Positions 1-9,142 of a stretch of DNA of 64,000 nucleotides are shown in pieces (positions within the stretch are counted from its first letter, which is position 1; the number at the start of each line of letters is the position of its first letter). Source of the stretch: Gammaproteobacteria bacterium (GTDB taxonomy: Bacteria; Pseudomonadota; Gammaproteobacteria; Eutrophobiales; Eutrophobiaceae). The notes under the pieces are model-generated. The model did no database searches, was not told where the DNA came from, and saw only the letters and a program-made list of their open reading frames with translations. The position numbers and the translations under genes were made by a program. The stretch spans positions 95,902-159,901 of the forward strand of contig JAJDUB010000002.1 of the NCBI GenBank assembly GCA_022826885.1, written 5' to 3'.

Positions 1-879
1 CTGGTCCAGCCTGCCCGGGTAAGACCGCAATTCGTCGGCCGCCTCGGCAATGTGCACGGACGCATTCTCCAGCAGTGCGTTGATGTCGGCCAGTCCGGAA
101 TCAAAGCGCTCAAGGGCCGCCAGTTCCTTTTTCACGGCATTGATGCTGTCGTTTACCGACTGCTCGCCGCCGTATAAACCGTCCAGGGCCTGGCGGGATG
201 TTTCAAGCAGGGTGTTTATGTTGGACAGTCGCTTGTATTCATCTTCCAGCCGTTCCAGTTCATTCTCTTCCAGCTCAAGCGCCTGTAATTCCTGCACCTG
301 GTACCTGAGCAGTGATATACGGTCGCCGGTTTCTCCGTCGGGTTCGGTCAGTGAGCGCAGCTCCCGGTTCACCCCGTCCCATTTTTCATACGCCCTGCCT
401 ACCTGAAGCGTCAAGTTGCCGTAGTCCCCGAAGTCATCCAGCAATTCTCTTTGTTCGTCTCTTTTCAACAGCCCCTGGTGTTCGTGTTGCCCGTGGATAT
501 CAATTAACAGCGAGCCGGTGTCGCACAGCAGTTGCAGCGGTACGGCAGTGGTGTTTATGTAGGCTCGCGAAGGCCCGTCCCTGTTGACGGTCCGGCGCAG
601 CAGCAATTCGTTATCCGCGACACTTATGGACTGCTCATCCAGTAACTGCAGTAACTGTTCATTCGCCCCGACATCGAACATGGCGCTGATCTCGGCGCGT
701 GCACATCCCGTGCGTATAACAGTGGTATCCGCCCGATCGCCCAGCACCAGTCCCAGGGCATCGATCAGTATGGATTTACCGGCGCCGGTTTCGCCGGTCA
801 GCACCGTCATGCCTTCCCTGAACGACAACTCTACGTTTTCTATTACGGCAAGGTTGTTGATACACAGGTGCTTCAGCAT
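1..879 (-). CDS. recN: DNA repair protein RecN, N-terminal part (runs off the left edge)
   Basis: Reading the minus strand from an ATG at 879 gives an open frame to the window edge that begins MLKHLCINNLAVIENVELSF. It carries the Walker A motif GETGAGKS at about residues 29-36 and the IDIHGQHEHQGLL segment typical of RecN. RecN is an SMC-like ATPase of double-strand-break repair. About 293 residues are visible, covering the N-terminal ATPase half and the start of the coiled coil; the usual length is about 550. The ORF track omits it because the stop lies outside the window. It follows nadK by 25 nt and is probably co-transcribed with it. I saw no LexA-type box in the short gap. Confidence 0.93.
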   Translation of the reverse strand, partial: MLKHLCINNLAVIENVELSFREGMTVLTGETGAGKSILIDALGLVLGDRADTTVIRTGCARAEISAMFDVGANEQLLQLLDEQSISVADNELLLRRTVNRDGPSRAYINTTAVPLQLLCDTGSLLIDIHGQHEHQGLLKRDEQRELLDDFGDYGNLTLQVGRAYEKWDGVNRELRSLTEPDGETGDRISLLRYQVQELQALELEENELERLEDEYKRLSNINTLLETSRQALDGLYGGEQSVNDSINAVKKELAALERFDSGLADINALLENASVHIAEAADELRSYPGRLDQ

Positions 880-904
880 GTTAGTACCCTTTCCAGCTTC
901 CGGC

Positions 905-1771
905 TCACCCCCAGCTCAGTTTGTCCCTGAGGATCTTGAAATGATCATGGTCCGCGGGGTGGATAAGCCGTATTTTCTTGTCCTTTTTCTGTATGTTCAC
1001 CTTGTCGCCGGTCACCAGTTCGCAGACGATCTCGCCGTCACAGGTCAGGTAGGCGCGGTCAATCTGCGGCGTGCCGATGATGACTTCCACCACGCTGTTG
1101 CCGTCGATCACCACCGGACGGTTACTCAGGGTGTGCGGGCAGATCGGCACCAGCACCAGCGCGTTCAGCGCAGGATGCAGTATCGGTCCGCCGCCCGCCA
1201 GCGCATAAGCGGTTGAGCCGGTGGGAGATGAGATGATCATGCCGTCCGACCGCTGCCGGTGGAGAAAATTGCCGTTGACGAAGGTCTCGAGTTCAATCAG
1301 TTTGGCGATGTTGCCCTTCTGTATGATGACGTCGTTGAAGGCGTGGCTTTCCAGCAGGGACTTGCCCTTGCTTTCGATTTCGCAGTGTAACTGAAAGCGT
1401 TCGTCCTCGATGAAGTTCCCGCGCAGGATTTCGTCGAGCCGGCGGACCACGGCATTGGCGGGAATATCAGCCAGGAACCCGAGACGCCCGCGGTTGATGC
1501 CGAGTAACGGGACGTTGTAATCGGCCAGCAGGTGCGCGGCCCGCAACATGGTGCCGTCGCCGCCTATGGCAATGACGAGATCGCAGTTCATGCCGAAATA
1601 CTCCGCGTTTCCCTGCGGCAGATTCATGTTGGGCACCAGCCCGGTGGAGAACTCATCCAGGATCACTTCCTTTTCCCGTTCCGTCAGGTAATCAATAACT
1701 GTCTGTAAAGTATAAATTATTTCAGAGGTGCTATTATTGGTAATTATGGCTATGGTGTTAAACATGGTCAT
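905..1771 (-). CDS. nadK: NAD kinase
   Basis: This 288-residue protein phosphorylates NAD to NADP with ATP in the cytoplasm. The diagnostic GGDGTMLRA motif lies at about residues 70-78, followed by NRGRLGFLADI near 93-103 and the substrate-binding SSPTGSTAYALAGGGP segment. The length matches bacterial NadK. The start at 1771 (MTMFN) has a near alternative two codons downstream. The gene diverges from hrcA across about 120 nt containing a CIRCE-like element, so it may share heat-shock-responsive control. It is the upstream gene of a probable nadK-recN unit. Confidence 0.96.
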   Translation of the reverse strand: MTMFNTIAIITNNSTSEIIYTLQTVIDYLTEREKEVILDEFSTGLVPNMNLPQGNAEYFGMNCDLVIAIGGDGTMLRAAHLLADYNVPLLGINRGRLGFLADIPANAVVRRLDEILRGNFIEDERFQLHCEIESKGKSLLESHAFNDVIIQKGNIAKLIELETFVNGNFLHRQRSDGMIISSPTGSTAYALAGGGPILHPALNALVLVPICPHTLSNRPVVIDGNSVVEVIIGTPQIDRAYLTCDGEIVCELVTGDKVNIQKKDKKIRLIHPADHDHFKILRDKLSWG

Positions 1772-1828
1772 GGTTTATATTGGCCGCGGGTATAACTCAT
1801 CATGTCCGGCCCGGCAGGTCCGTGAGGT

Positions 1829-1855
1829 TTTGCGCTGACATGAATTGAGTGTTAA
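1829..1855. promoter_or_regulatory. CIRCE-like operator (predicted HrcA binding site)
   Basis: TTTGCGCTG and GAGTGTTAA are separated by exactly 9 nt. The CIRCE consensus is TTAGCACTC-N9-GAGTGCTAA; the left arm matches 6 of 9 and the right arm 8 of 9. It lies 39 nt before hrcA, in the divergent nadK/hrcA gap, where an autoregulated hrcA operon is expected to carry it. The degenerate left arm keeps confidence moderate. Confidence 0.55.
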
Positions 1856-1893
1856 ATTTTCCATTGAGAAACTTTGCCACATTAAACTGAACA

Positions 1894-2952
1894 ATGCCAA
1901 AAAATCGTCCGCAGTCAGTACAGGATTTAAACGAACGCAGCCTGTTGTTGTTTAAATCCCTGGTTGAGCATTTCATCCACGATGGTCATCCGGTCGGTTC
2001 GCGCACCTTGTCCAGGGATACGGACCTGGCCCTGAGCCCGGCTACCATCCGCAATGTAATGGCCGACCTGGAGGACATGGGATTGTTGCGATCCCCCCAT
2101 ACATCAGCCGGACGCGTGCCCACGGCGCGCGGCTTCCGCCTGTTCGTTGACAGCCTGCTCAGCGTTGAACAAATGGAAGAAAGAATGATGGAGCGCATGG
2201 CGCGGGAAATGGCTGCGGAAGTTGATGTCCAGCACCTGGTCGTGCGCACGTCAAGCCTGTTGTCCGATATTACCAAGCTGGCCGCCGTGGTCATGCTGCC
2301 GCGCGTGAGGCAGCATTCGCTCGAACACATCGAGTTCATCACACTGTCCGGGAATCGTATTCTCGTCATACTGGTGTTAAGCAACAAGGAAATCCAGAAC
2401 CGGATCATACACACGGCAAAAACCTATTCCCAATCACAGTTGCAACGGACCGCAAACTATCTTAACTCCACTTTTCGCGGCAAGGACCTGGATACGATCC
2501 GCGCCGAGATGCTCACCGAGTTGAGAAAGCTGAAGGAAGATGTGAACGAACTGATGCAGGCCGCCATCGAAGTGGCGCAGAAGGCGTTTGTCTCCCCCTC
2601 TGCCGAGGATGATGTCGTGATTTCAGGACACACCAACCTGATGGGGGTGGCGGAACTGGGCGACCTGGACAAATTGAAACGGTTGTTCGAGAGCTTCAAC
2701 CAGAAGCGGGACATCCTGCACCTGCTGGAAAATGCAATTAACGCCAAGGGGGTGCAGATCTTCATTGGCGAGGAAGCGGGTTACGAGGTGCTGGATGATT
2801 GCAGTATCGTAACCTCACCGTACCAGCGCGAAGGGCAGGTCATCGGCGTGCTGGGTGTAATCGGGCCCACCCGTATGGATTATGAAAGAGTCATTCCGGT
2901 CGTGGACGTGACTGCAAGAATTCTGGGCTCGGTCTTGAATTCTGCAGATTAG
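1894..2952 (+). CDS. hrcA: Heat-inducible transcription repressor HrcA
   Basis: This 352-residue repressor of class I heat-shock genes has an N-terminal winged helix with the typical SRTLSRDTDLALSPATIRNV and LLRSPHTSAGRVPTARGFRL segments (about residues 36-90). A GAF-like dimerisation region follows, with FIGEEAG and GVLGVIGPTRMDYERVIPVV near the C-terminus. Length and order match the family. It heads the hrcA-grpE-dnaK-dnaJ cluster, and a CIRCE-like palindrome lies just upstream, which suggests autoregulation. The start codon has no strong Shine-Dalgarno sequence. hrcA is absent from enteric bacteria but present in some other gammaproteobacteria. Confidence 0.96.
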   Translation: MPKNRPQSVQDLNERSLLLFKSLVEHFIHDGHPVGSRTLSRDTDLALSPATIRNVMADLEDMGLLRSPHTSAGRVPTARGFRLFVDSLLSVEQMEERMMERMAREMAAEVDVQHLVVRTSSLLSDITKLAAVVMLPRVRQHSLEHIEFITLSGNRILVILVLSNKEIQNRIIHTAKTYSQSQLQRTANYLNSTFRGKDLDTIRAEMLTELRKLKEDVNELMQAAIEVAQKAFVSPSAEDDVVISGHTNLMGVAELGDLDKLKRLFESFNQKRDILHLLENAINAKGVQIFIGEEAGYEVLDDCSIVTSPYQREGQVIGVLGVIGPTRMDYERVIPVVDVTARILGSVLNSAD

Positions 2953-3034
2953 TCCATATCTTTTTCTACGGGTAACGCAGCGCCGGTCGCGCCCGCCCGC
3001 AATAATGTTATGAGTAAATAATGGTTTGATCATT

Positions 3035-3652
3035 ATGGCAGAAGAAAAAAAACATGCCGGCAACGGGGCGGAACCCGTGCCCACTGATGGCCCTGACCCG
3101 GAGCAGGAACACGCGGAAGAGAATGGGGTCGAGGCTGTAGTACAGGGACTGGAGGAAGCCGGTGAGGGCCGGGATGAGGTTTCTGAAGAGGGCGCAGACC
3201 TGTTGCAGGAAAACGAACGGTTAAAAATGGAAGTCCGTGAAAGTGCGGATAAGGCGCTGCGCGCCACGGCGGAACTTGAGAATATCCGTAAACGCACTTC
3301 CCGTGATATCGAAAACGCCCATAAATATGCCCTGGAACGCTTCGTGAACGAGTTGCTGCCGGTCATCGACAGTATGGAGCTGGGCATCAACGCATCGCAA
3401 TCGGCGGAAGACATCGAGAGTCTGCGGGAGGGGATGGACCTTACCCTGAAGAAGCTCTTCGACTGCCTGGAAAAGTTCGGGGTGAAGGCTATTGACCCGA
3501 CCGGTGAAAAATTCGACCCCGAATGGCATGAGGCCGTCTCCATGCAGGAACTGGAAGGCAGCGATTCGGGCCAGGTCGTGACCGTGATGCAGAAGGGCTA
3601 TGAACTGAACGGGCGACTGGTCAGGCCGGCAATGGTCGTGGTGGCGAAATAA
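3035..3652 (+). CDS. grpE: Nucleotide exchange factor GrpE
   Basis: GrpE releases ADP from DnaK. The protein of about 205 residues has an acidic, low-complexity N-terminus, a long coiled-coil helix (about residues 60-120, containing ATAELENIRKRT), and the C-terminal beta domain with the hallmark WHEAVSMQE and VVTVMQKGYELNGRLVRPA. The ORF track begins at a TTG (3026); the ATG at 3035, encoding MAEEKK, is the more normal start. It sits between hrcA and dnaK in the conserved order. Confidence 0.96.
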   Translation: MAEEKKHAGNGAEPVPTDGPDPEQEHAEENGVEAVVQGLEEAGEGRDEVSEEGADLLQENERLKMEVRESADKALRATAELENIRKRTSRDIENAHKYALERFVNELLPVIDSMELGINASQSAEDIESLREGMDLTLKKLFDCLEKFGVKAIDPTGEKFDPEWHEAVSMQELEGSDSGQVVTVMQKGYELNGRLVRPAMVVVAK

Positions 3653-3654
3653 TC

Positions 3655-3681
3655 CTTGAATTTCAGGGGAATGACCCACAC
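3655..3681 (+). promoter_or_regulatory. Possible sigma-32 type promoter before dnaK
   Basis: CTTGAA is followed after 13 nt by ACCCACAC, which resembles the heat-shock pattern CTTGAA-N13-CCCCATNT (5 of 7 informative positions in the -10). It overlaps the end of the grpE region, about 54 nt before dnaK, where an internal heat-shock promoter would make sense. Assigned by eye. Confidence 0.35.
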
Positions 3682-3734
3682 ATACATCTCTGGACATAAA
3701 ATCTGATCTGAAGAATATCAAAGAGGCTTGAAAG

Positions 3735-5675
3735 ATGAGCAAAATTATCGGTATAGACCTGGGCACGACCAATTCCTGCGTTGCCGTTCTGGAAGGTGGT
3801 CAGGCCAGGGTTATAGAGAACAGCGAAGGCGGCAGGACCACGCCGTCCATCGTCGCATTTTCCGACGATGATGAAGTCCTGGTAGGGCAGTCGGCCAAAC
3901 GCCAGGCGGTTACCAATCCCGACAACACCCTGTTTGCGGTCAAGCGTTTGATCGGCCGGCGCTATGAAGACGGCGTCGTGCAGAAGGATATCAACATGGT
4001 CCCCTATAAAATTGTCAAGGCGGACAACGGTGATGCCTGGGTTGACGTAAAAGGCAGGAAGATGGCTCCCCCGGAGGTCTCCGCGCGCGTGCTGATGAAA
4101 ATGAGGCAGACTGCGGAGGATTACCTGGGTGAAAAAGTAACCGAGGCGGTGATTACCGTACCGGCCTATTTCAACGATTCGCAACGCCAGGCGACCAAGG
4201 ACGCAGGCAAGATCGCGGGACTGGAAGTGCGGCGCATCATCAACGAACCGACGGCTGCGTCGCTGGCCTACGGCATGGACAAGAAACAGGGAGACTCCAG
4301 GCTCGCCGTTTACGACTTGGGCGGCGGCACCTTCGACGTATCCATCATCGAAATTGCGGAAGTGGACGGCGAGCACCAGTTCGAGGTGTTGTCCACCAAC
4401 GGCGATACGTTCCTGGGCGGCGAGGACTTTGACCTGCGCATCATCGATTTTCTCTGCGATGAATTCAAGAAGGACCAGGGCATCGACCTGCACAATGATC
4501 CCCTGGCCCTGCAGCGCCTGAAGGAGGCGGCGGAGAAGGCCAAGATAGAACTCTCATCCAGCCAGCAGACCGACATCAACCTGCCGTATATCACGGCGGA
4601 TGCCGGCGGCCCGAAGCATCTCAATATCAAGATGAGCCGCTCCAAACTCGAGGCGCTGGTGGAAGACCTCGTTGACCGTACCATTGAGCCCTGCCGCATA
4701 GCACTGGAGGATGCCGGATATTCCGCCTCGGACATCACCGACGTCATCCTGGTGGGCGGGCAGACCCGCATGCCCAAGGTACAGGAAAAGGTCAAGCAGT
4801 TCTTCGACAAGGAACCGCGCAAGGATGTCAACCCGGATGAAGCCGTTGCAGTCGGCGCGGCGATCCAGGCCGGCGTACTGGGCGGTGACGTGAAGGACGT
4901 ACTGCTGCTCGACGTGACACCCCTCTCCCTGGGCATCGAGACCCTGGGCGGAGTAATGACCAGGCTCATCGACAAGAATACGACGATACCGACCAAGGCG
5001 CAGCAAGTTTTCTCCACTGCGGACGATAACCAGACTGCGGTGACCGTGCACGTCCTGCAGGGCGAGCGCGAGATGGTCGCAGGCAATAAGTCCCTGGGCC
5101 GCTTCGACCTGACGGATATACCGCCTGCGCCCCGGGGCATACCCCAGATCGAGGTGACTTTTGATATCGACGCAAACGGTATCATGAACGTATCGGCAAA
5201 GGACAAGGCCACCGGCAAGGAACAGTCCATCGTCATCAAGGCTTCCAGCGGACTGTCGGACGACGAGATCGAGAAGATGGTCAAGGACGCGGAAGCCCAT
5301 GCCGAAGAAGACCGGCAGGCAAGGGAACTGGTCGAGGCGCGCAACCTGGCGGAGAACCTGGTGTATTCAACGAAGAAATCCATGGAGGAACTGGGCGACA
5401 AGGTCGAAGACCAGGAGAAACAGGATATCGAGGCTGCGATTACCGGGGTCGAGGAAGCCGTAAAGGGGGATGACAAGGGCGTCATAGAAGAGAAAACTCA
5501 AAAACTGACCGAAGTTGCGGGTAAACTTGCCGAGCGGGCATACCAGCAGGCCGCGGCTGCCGGCGGGGATGCCGACGGTGGGGGCGGAGACAGGCCCGCG
5601 GACGGGAATAGCGGCGCAGGTGACGAGAACGTCGTCGATGCCGAGTTCGAGGAAGTGGATGACACCAAGAAGTAA
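3735..5675 (+). CDS. dnaK: Molecular chaperone DnaK (Hsp70)
   Basis: The 646-residue Hsp70 chaperone has the N-terminal [15 protein letters not shown] phosphate-binding motif, the [10 protein letters not shown]-type second phosphate loop (here [13 protein letters not shown]), and the hinge and linker ending [20 protein letters not shown]. The C-terminal substrate-binding domain and lid end in the acidic tail [10 protein letters not shown]. It works with GrpE (upstream) and DnaJ, whose ATG overlaps the dnaK stop as TAATG, indicating translational coupling. A Gly/Asp-rich stretch precedes the tail. No abnormality was seen. Confidence 0.98.
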   Translation: MSKIIGIDLGTTNSCVAVLEGGQARVIENSEGGRTTPSIVAFSDDDEVLVGQSAKRQAVTNPDNTLFAVKRLIGRRYEDGVVQKDINMVPYKIVKADNGDAWVDVKGRKMAPPEVSARVLMKMRQTAEDYLGEKVTEAVITVPAYFNDSQRQATKDAGKIAGLEVRRIINEPTAASLAYGMDKKQGDSRLAVYDLGGGTFDVSIIEIAEVDGEHQFEVLSTNGDTFLGGEDFDLRIIDFLCDEFKKDQGIDLHNDPLALQRLKEAAEKAKIELSSSQQTDINLPYITADAGGPKHLNIKMSRSKLEALVEDLVDRTIEPCRIALEDAGYSASDITDVILVGGQTRMPKVQEKVKQFFDKEPRKDVNPDEAVAVGAAIQAGVLGGDVKDVLLLDVTPLSLGIETLGGVMTRLIDKNTTIPTKAQQVFSTADDNQTAVTVHVLQGEREMVAGNKSLGRFDLTDIPPAPRGIPQIEVTFDIDANGIMNVSAKDKATGKEQSIVIKASSGLSDDEIEKMVKDAEAHAEEDRQARELVEARNLAENLVYSTKKSMEELGDKVEDQEKQDIEAAITGVEEAVKGDDKGVIEEKTQKLTEVAGKLAERAYQQAAAAGGDADGGGGDRPADGNSGAGDENVVDAEFEEVDDTKK

Positions 5676-6805
5676 TGGCCGCCAAACGAGACTATTATGA
5701 TGTTCTCGGCGTATCAAAAAATGCGTCCGATGCCGACATAAAAAAGGCATTCCGCCGCCTGGCGATGAAATACCATCCGGATCGCAACCCGGATGACAAG
5801 GAGGCGGAGGAGAAATTCAAGGAGGCCAAGGAAGCGAACGATATCCTGAGCGACCAGCAGAAACGGGCTGCTTACGACCAGTTCGGTCATGCCGGCGTCA
5901 GCACTTCGGCCGGAGGGCCGGATGCCCAGGGTTTCAGCGGGTTCGGCGATATATTCGACAGCGTGTTCGGCGACATATTCGGCGCGCAGGGACGCGGCGG
6001 CCAGCGCGCCCAGTCCGGCGCGAACCTCCGTTACGACCTGGAATTGAACCTGGAAGAAGCCATAGCCGGCTCCACCATCAAGATACGTGTGCCCAGGCTG
6101 GTGACCTGTAATGAGTGTTCCGGCAGCGGCGCCAAACGGGGTTCGAGTCCGGTCCAGTGCCCCACCTGTAACGGCGTCGGCCAGGTTCGCATGCAACAGG
6201 GGTTCTTCTCGGTCCAGCAGACCTGTCCCAAATGCCGGGGGAGGGGAAATATCATCAATGACCCGTGCCGTGCGTGTCAGGGGCAGGGACGACTCCGGGA
6301 CAGCAAGACCATTTCCGTAAAAGTACCGCCAGGCGTCGATACCGGTGACCGTATCCGCCTGTCCGGTGAAGGCGAGGCCGGCGAGTTCGGCGCGCCGCCG
6401 GGCGATCTTTACGTGCATGTCATCGTCAGGGACCACGAGATATTCACCCGCGACGGCGCCGACCTGTACTGCGAGGTGCCCATCAGTTTTGCCGCCGCTG
6501 CCCTGGGCCGGGATATAGAAATTCCGACGCTGGACGGCAAGGTCAAACTGCGCATCCCGCAGGAAACCCAGAGCGGCAAGCTGTTCCGCCTGCGCGGCAA
6601 GGGTGTGCGCTCGGTGCGGTCGTCGGCAAGAGGCGACCTGTTATGCCGCGTAATGGTTGAGACCCCGGTGAACCTGAGCAGGAAACAGAAAGACATACTG
6701 GAATCCTTTGAGGATTCCATGGTGGATGATGAACCGCGTTTCCGCCCCCGCGCCAGCAACTGGTTCGACAGCGTGAAAAAATTCTTTGATAATGCGAGCC
6801 AGTAG
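5675..6805 (+). CDS. dnaJ: Chaperone protein DnaJ (Hsp40)
   Basis: This 376-residue type I Hsp40 stimulates the DnaK ATPase. The J domain occupies residues 1-70 with the HPD motif in [11 protein letters not shown] Gly/Phe-rich linker follows, then four zinc-binding CxxCxGxG repeats ([32 protein letters not shown]), and C-terminal substrate domains. The start overlaps the dnaK stop. The last sense codon and stop (CAG TAG) coincide with the first copy of the downstream tandem repeat, so the repeat abuts the reading frame exactly. Confidence 0.98.
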   Translation: MAAKRDYYDVLGVSKNASDADIKKAFRRLAMKYHPDRNPDDKEAEEKFKEAKEANDILSDQQKRAAYDQFGHAGVSTSAGGPDAQGFSGFGDIFDSVFGDIFGAQGRGGQRAQSGANLRYDLELNLEEAIAGSTIKIRVPRLVTCNECSGSGAKRGSSPVQCPTCNGVGQVRMQQGFFSVQQTCPKCRGRGNIINDPCRACQGQGRLRDSKTISVKVPPGVDTGDRIRLSGEGEAGEFGAPPGDLYVHVIVRDHEIFTRDGADLYCEVPISFAAAALGRDIEIPTLDGKVKLRIPQETQSGKLFRLRGKGVRSVRSSARGDLLCRVMVETPVNLSRKQKDILESFEDSMVDDEPRFRPRASNWFDSVKKFFDNASQ

Positions 6806-6930
6806 AATAACCGTCTCAAACTAACCGTCATTCCCGCGCAGGCGGGAATCCAGTAGAATACCAGTCTCGACTAACCGTCATTCCCGTGAAAACGGGAATC
6901 CAGTAGAATACCCGTCTCGAAGAGACACCT
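6800..6930 (+). repeat. Tandem repeat of about 50 bp (2.5 copies) with ATTCCC-N8-GGGAAT palindromes
   Basis: CAGTAGAATA begins copies at 6800, 6851 and 6901. The first two copies contain the 20-bp palindromes ATTCCC-N8-GGGAAT at 6830-6849 and 6880-6899, with different loop sequences. This resembles the dRS3-type and REP-like repeats of many proteobacteria. A third single palindrome of the same class lies inside lhr. The array fills the dnaJ-dapB gap and could act as a transcript-end hairpin. A small GTCTC-GAA-GAGAC hairpin ends it. Confidence 0.85.
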
Positions 6931-6939
6931 TATTGACTC

Positions 6940-7743
6940 ATGACAAAAGCAGCAATATGCGGCGCCGCGGGACGAATGGGAAAAACCATCCTGGAAGTCA
7001 TCGGCGAAACTGACGGTATTACGGCCGGCGCAGCAATAGAACAAAGCGGCTCCCCGGCGCTCGGCTCGGACGCGGGCGAACAGGCCGGAATCGGCAGCCT
7101 GGGCGTCAGCGTAACCGACAATATCGAGTCCGTCATTGACGACTTTGACGTGCTCATAGACTTCACCCGGGCCGATGCGGTGCTGGAGAACCTGGAAGCC
7201 TGCCGGACAGGTAACAAAAGGGTGGTTATCGGCACAACCGGCCTGTCCGCGGAACAGCAACAGGTGCTGCACAGGGCGAGCGAGGAAATCGCCATCGTAT
7301 TTGCGCCCAACATGAGCGTAGGCGTCAACCTGTGCTTCAAACTGGCGGAACTGGCGGCAAGTATAGTCGGTGACAGCACCGACATTGAGATCATTGAGGC
7401 GCACCACAACCGCAAGATCGACGCCCCCTCAGGCACCGCAGTACGCCTGGGCGAAATCGTGGCCGCGGAACTGGGACGCGACTTGGCGGAGTGCGCAGTC
7501 TATGGCCGGGAAGGTTTTACCGGCCCGCGGGAGCGCAAGACCATCGGCTTCGAGACCATCCGCGCCGGCGACATCGTCGGCGAACACACACTCATGTTCG
7601 CCGGTGCAGGCGAACGGGTGGAGATCAGGCACGTCGCCACCAGCCGCAAGACATTCGCCAGCGGCGCGGTGCGCGCCGCGCAATGGATCATGGACAAGGA
7701 AGCCGGCCTGTACAGCATGCAGGACGTGCTGGGGTTGAGCTGA
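6940..7743 (+). CDS. dapB: 4-hydroxy-tetrahydrodipicolinate reductase
   Basis: The 267-residue enzyme reduces 4-hydroxy-tetrahydrodipicolinate with NAD(P)H in the diaminopimelate/lysine pathway. The nucleotide-binding GAAGRMG motif lies at residues 8-14. The catalytic and substrate segment [15 protein letters not shown] is near residues 154-168, and [19 protein letters not shown] follows. The length is normal. Its position after dnaJ and ahead of carAB is the common gammaproteobacterial order, although here about 7 kb of accessory genes separate it from carA. Confidence 0.96.
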   Translation: MTKAAICGAAGRMGKTILEVIGETDGITAGAAIEQSGSPALGSDAGEQAGIGSLGVSVTDNIESVIDDFDVLIDFTRADAVLENLEACRTGNKRVVIGTTGLSAEQQQVLHRASEEIAIVFAPNMSVGVNLCFKLAELAASIVGDSTDIEIIEAHHNRKIDAPSGTAVRLGEIVAAELGRDLAECAVYGREGFTGPRERKTIGFETIRAGDIVGEHTLMFAGAGERVEIRHVATSRKTFASGAVRAAQWIMDKEAGLYSMQDVLGLS

Positions 7744-7745
7744 GC

Positions 7746-8228
7746 ATGCCGGTAGAAACTCCATTCCAGGCAAGCAGGCAGGTGATCCTCCCCGACTGGA
7801 TCGATTACAACGGTCACATGAACGTAGCCTACTACGTCCTGGTGTTTGACCACGCCACCGATGATTTTTTCGACTTCATGGGAATGACCGCCGAATACAG
7901 GGCCGCGGGCAACGTCTCCGCCTTCACTGCGGAAATGCATGTCAATTATATCCGTGAGGTGAAGGAAGGCGACGAAGTATACGTAACCACCCAGTTGCTG
8001 GGTTACGATGAAAAACGCTTCCATTATTTTCACCAGATGTACCACGCCGAGCAGGGCTATCTTACCGCAACCAGTGAACTGCTATGCCTGTTCGTGGACA
8101 TGAACCAGAGACGGGTAACGCAGATGCCGGCTCCGATCCTCGACCGGCTGGCCGAAATCAAGCAAAGCCACGATGAACTGCCCCTGCCGGAACAGGTCGG
8201 GAGTGTGATGAGGGTTAAACCGATGTGA
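7746..8228 (+). CDS. Acyl-CoA thioesterase family protein (hotdog fold)
   Basis: The ORF track extends this frame to 7491, but the homologous part starts at the ATG at 7746, two bases after the dapB stop, giving 160 residues. The sequence PDWIDYNGHMNVAYYVLVFDH is characteristic of the 4HBT/FcbC-like thioesterases and of the thioesterases associated with carnitine/betainyl-CoA metabolism. The Asp of the DYNGHMN motif is the expected catalytic position. The substrate cannot be told. Close spacing suggests co-transcription with dapB without implying a lysine role. Confidence 0.75.
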   Translation: MPVETPFQASRQVILPDWIDYNGHMNVAYYVLVFDHATDDFFDFMGMTAEYRAAGNVSAFTAEMHVNYIREVKEGDEVYVTTQLLGYDEKRFHYFHQMYHAEQGYLTATSELLCLFVDMNQRRVTQMPAPILDRLAEIKQSHDELPLPEQVGSVMRVKPM

Positions 8229-8277
8229 CAGTTTCCCTTTACTGTCTGCGCCGCGATAAAAAAGCTGATAAACAACC

Positions 8278-8307
8278 TTGCAAACTCAATCATGAGTATT
8301 TTATACT
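8278..8307 (+). promoter_or_regulatory. Promoter with nested operator-like repeat for the ParD/PIN operon
   Basis: TTGCAA, an 18-nt spacer and TATACT form a good sigma-70 style promoter 39 nt before parD. Inside the spacer lies the inverted repeat ACTCA-N4-TGAGT (8284-8297), a plausible binding site for the ribbon-helix-helix antitoxin encoded downstream, since such operons are usually autoregulated. Confidence 0.5.
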
Positions 8308-8345
8308 AACACGTAGGAAATATTCGTACTGATGAGGGGCCAAAC

Positions 8346-8720
8346 ATGCCGATGGTCAAAAAAAGTATCTCAGTGACAGAACAACAGAACGCCTGGATCA
8401 ATGTGCAAATCGAAACCGGACGTTACGGCAACGAAAGCGAAGTTGTGCGCGACCTTATCCGCGAGAGACAAATCCGGGGACAGCAAAGACCCGCCGAAAT
8501 CAAGGCCGTCCACCATGTATCCGAACCCGAACCGTTACCTTACACTGTTCCCATTACGGCGGCAGAAGGGGGAGCGGCCGGCGCTGACTCACTCGTTGCG
8601 CTTAACCAGTTGCAAACTTCCTTGCGGGAACGCAACATCGACCTTGCCCGGTGGGAGCAGGACGTGAAGGCCGAGCGTCTGGCTGCCGGCCCGCATCACC
8701 CGGTGAGAAATGCGGGCTGA
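8346..8720 (+). CDS. ParD-like ribbon-helix-helix antitoxin with extended C-terminus
   Basis: The first 45 or so residues (KKSISVTEQQNAWINVQIET, then GRYGNESEVVRDLIRERQ) match the ParD/CopG-type DNA-binding domain. The protein is 124 residues rather than the usual 80 or so; residues 50-124 are unlike normal ParD tails. A GAGGGG Shine-Dalgarno precedes the ATG. Instead of a ParE toxin, a PIN-domain protein follows after 24 nt, so the extension may be a PIN-neutralising domain. The DNA-binding role is well supported by the motif; the partner assignment is inferred from position. Confidence 0.75.
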   Translation: MPMVKKSISVTEQQNAWINVQIETGRYGNESEVVRDLIRERQIRGQQRPAEIKAVHHVSEPEPLPYTVPITAAEGGAAGADSLVALNQLQTSLRERNIDLARWEQDVKAERLAAGPHHPVRNAG

Positions 8721-8744
8721 CCTGGCGCAGCCGTCCGGTTCGGA

Positions 8745-9116
8745 ATGATCCACCTGGACACGAGTTTCCTGATTCGGGCGTTGCAACCAGGGTCGCCCCA
8801 GGACCAAAAACTGAGGAGCTGGATAGCAGAAGGCCAGACACTGGGAATCAGCGCAGTCGCCTGGACCGAATTCCTGTGCGGCCCAATCTCCCTGTTTGAC
8901 ATGTCATTGGTCACCAGGGTCGCCGGACAGCGGCGCGACTTCAGCGCGGAACACGCTGCGATTGCAGCCCGTTTATTCAACGAGTCGGGCAGGCGTCGCG
9001 GGTCCTTGACTGATTGTATGATCGCAGCGACGGCTATCGCCGACAAAGCAGCTATCGCGACAGCGAATGAGTCAGACTTTCGCCGGTTTGAAGGTTTCGG
9101 ACTGACCCTGGCGTAG
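8745..9116 (+). CDS. PIN-domain ribonuclease toxin (VapC family)
   Basis: The 123-residue protein has the acidic PIN residues in order: D5 (LDTSFLIRAL), E42 (AWTEFLCG), D90 (SLTDCMIAATA) and D111 (NESDFRRF). VapC toxins are Mg-dependent RNases, often cutting tRNA or rRNA. It lies directly downstream of the ParD-like antitoxin and converges with lhr. All catalytic positions are present, so it is probably active. Confidence 0.85.
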   Translation: MIHLDTSFLIRALQPGSPQDQKLRSWIAEGQTLGISAVAWTEFLCGPISLFDMSLVTRVAGQRRDFSAEHAAIAARLFNESGRRRGSLTDCMIAATAIADKAAIATANESDFRRFEGFGLTLA

Positions 9117-9142
9117 GGCGACGTAAATTACCCGCTCATATC

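Noticed and set aside
4310-5485. 391-codon minus-strand ORF opposite dnaK
   Set aside because: Antisense shadow of a strongly coding gene; low-complexity Ser/Arg-rich translation with no family pattern.
7491-7745. Upstream extension of the thioesterase ORF
   Set aside because: Overlaps dapB in another frame, Arg/His-rich, while the family N-terminus begins at 7746.
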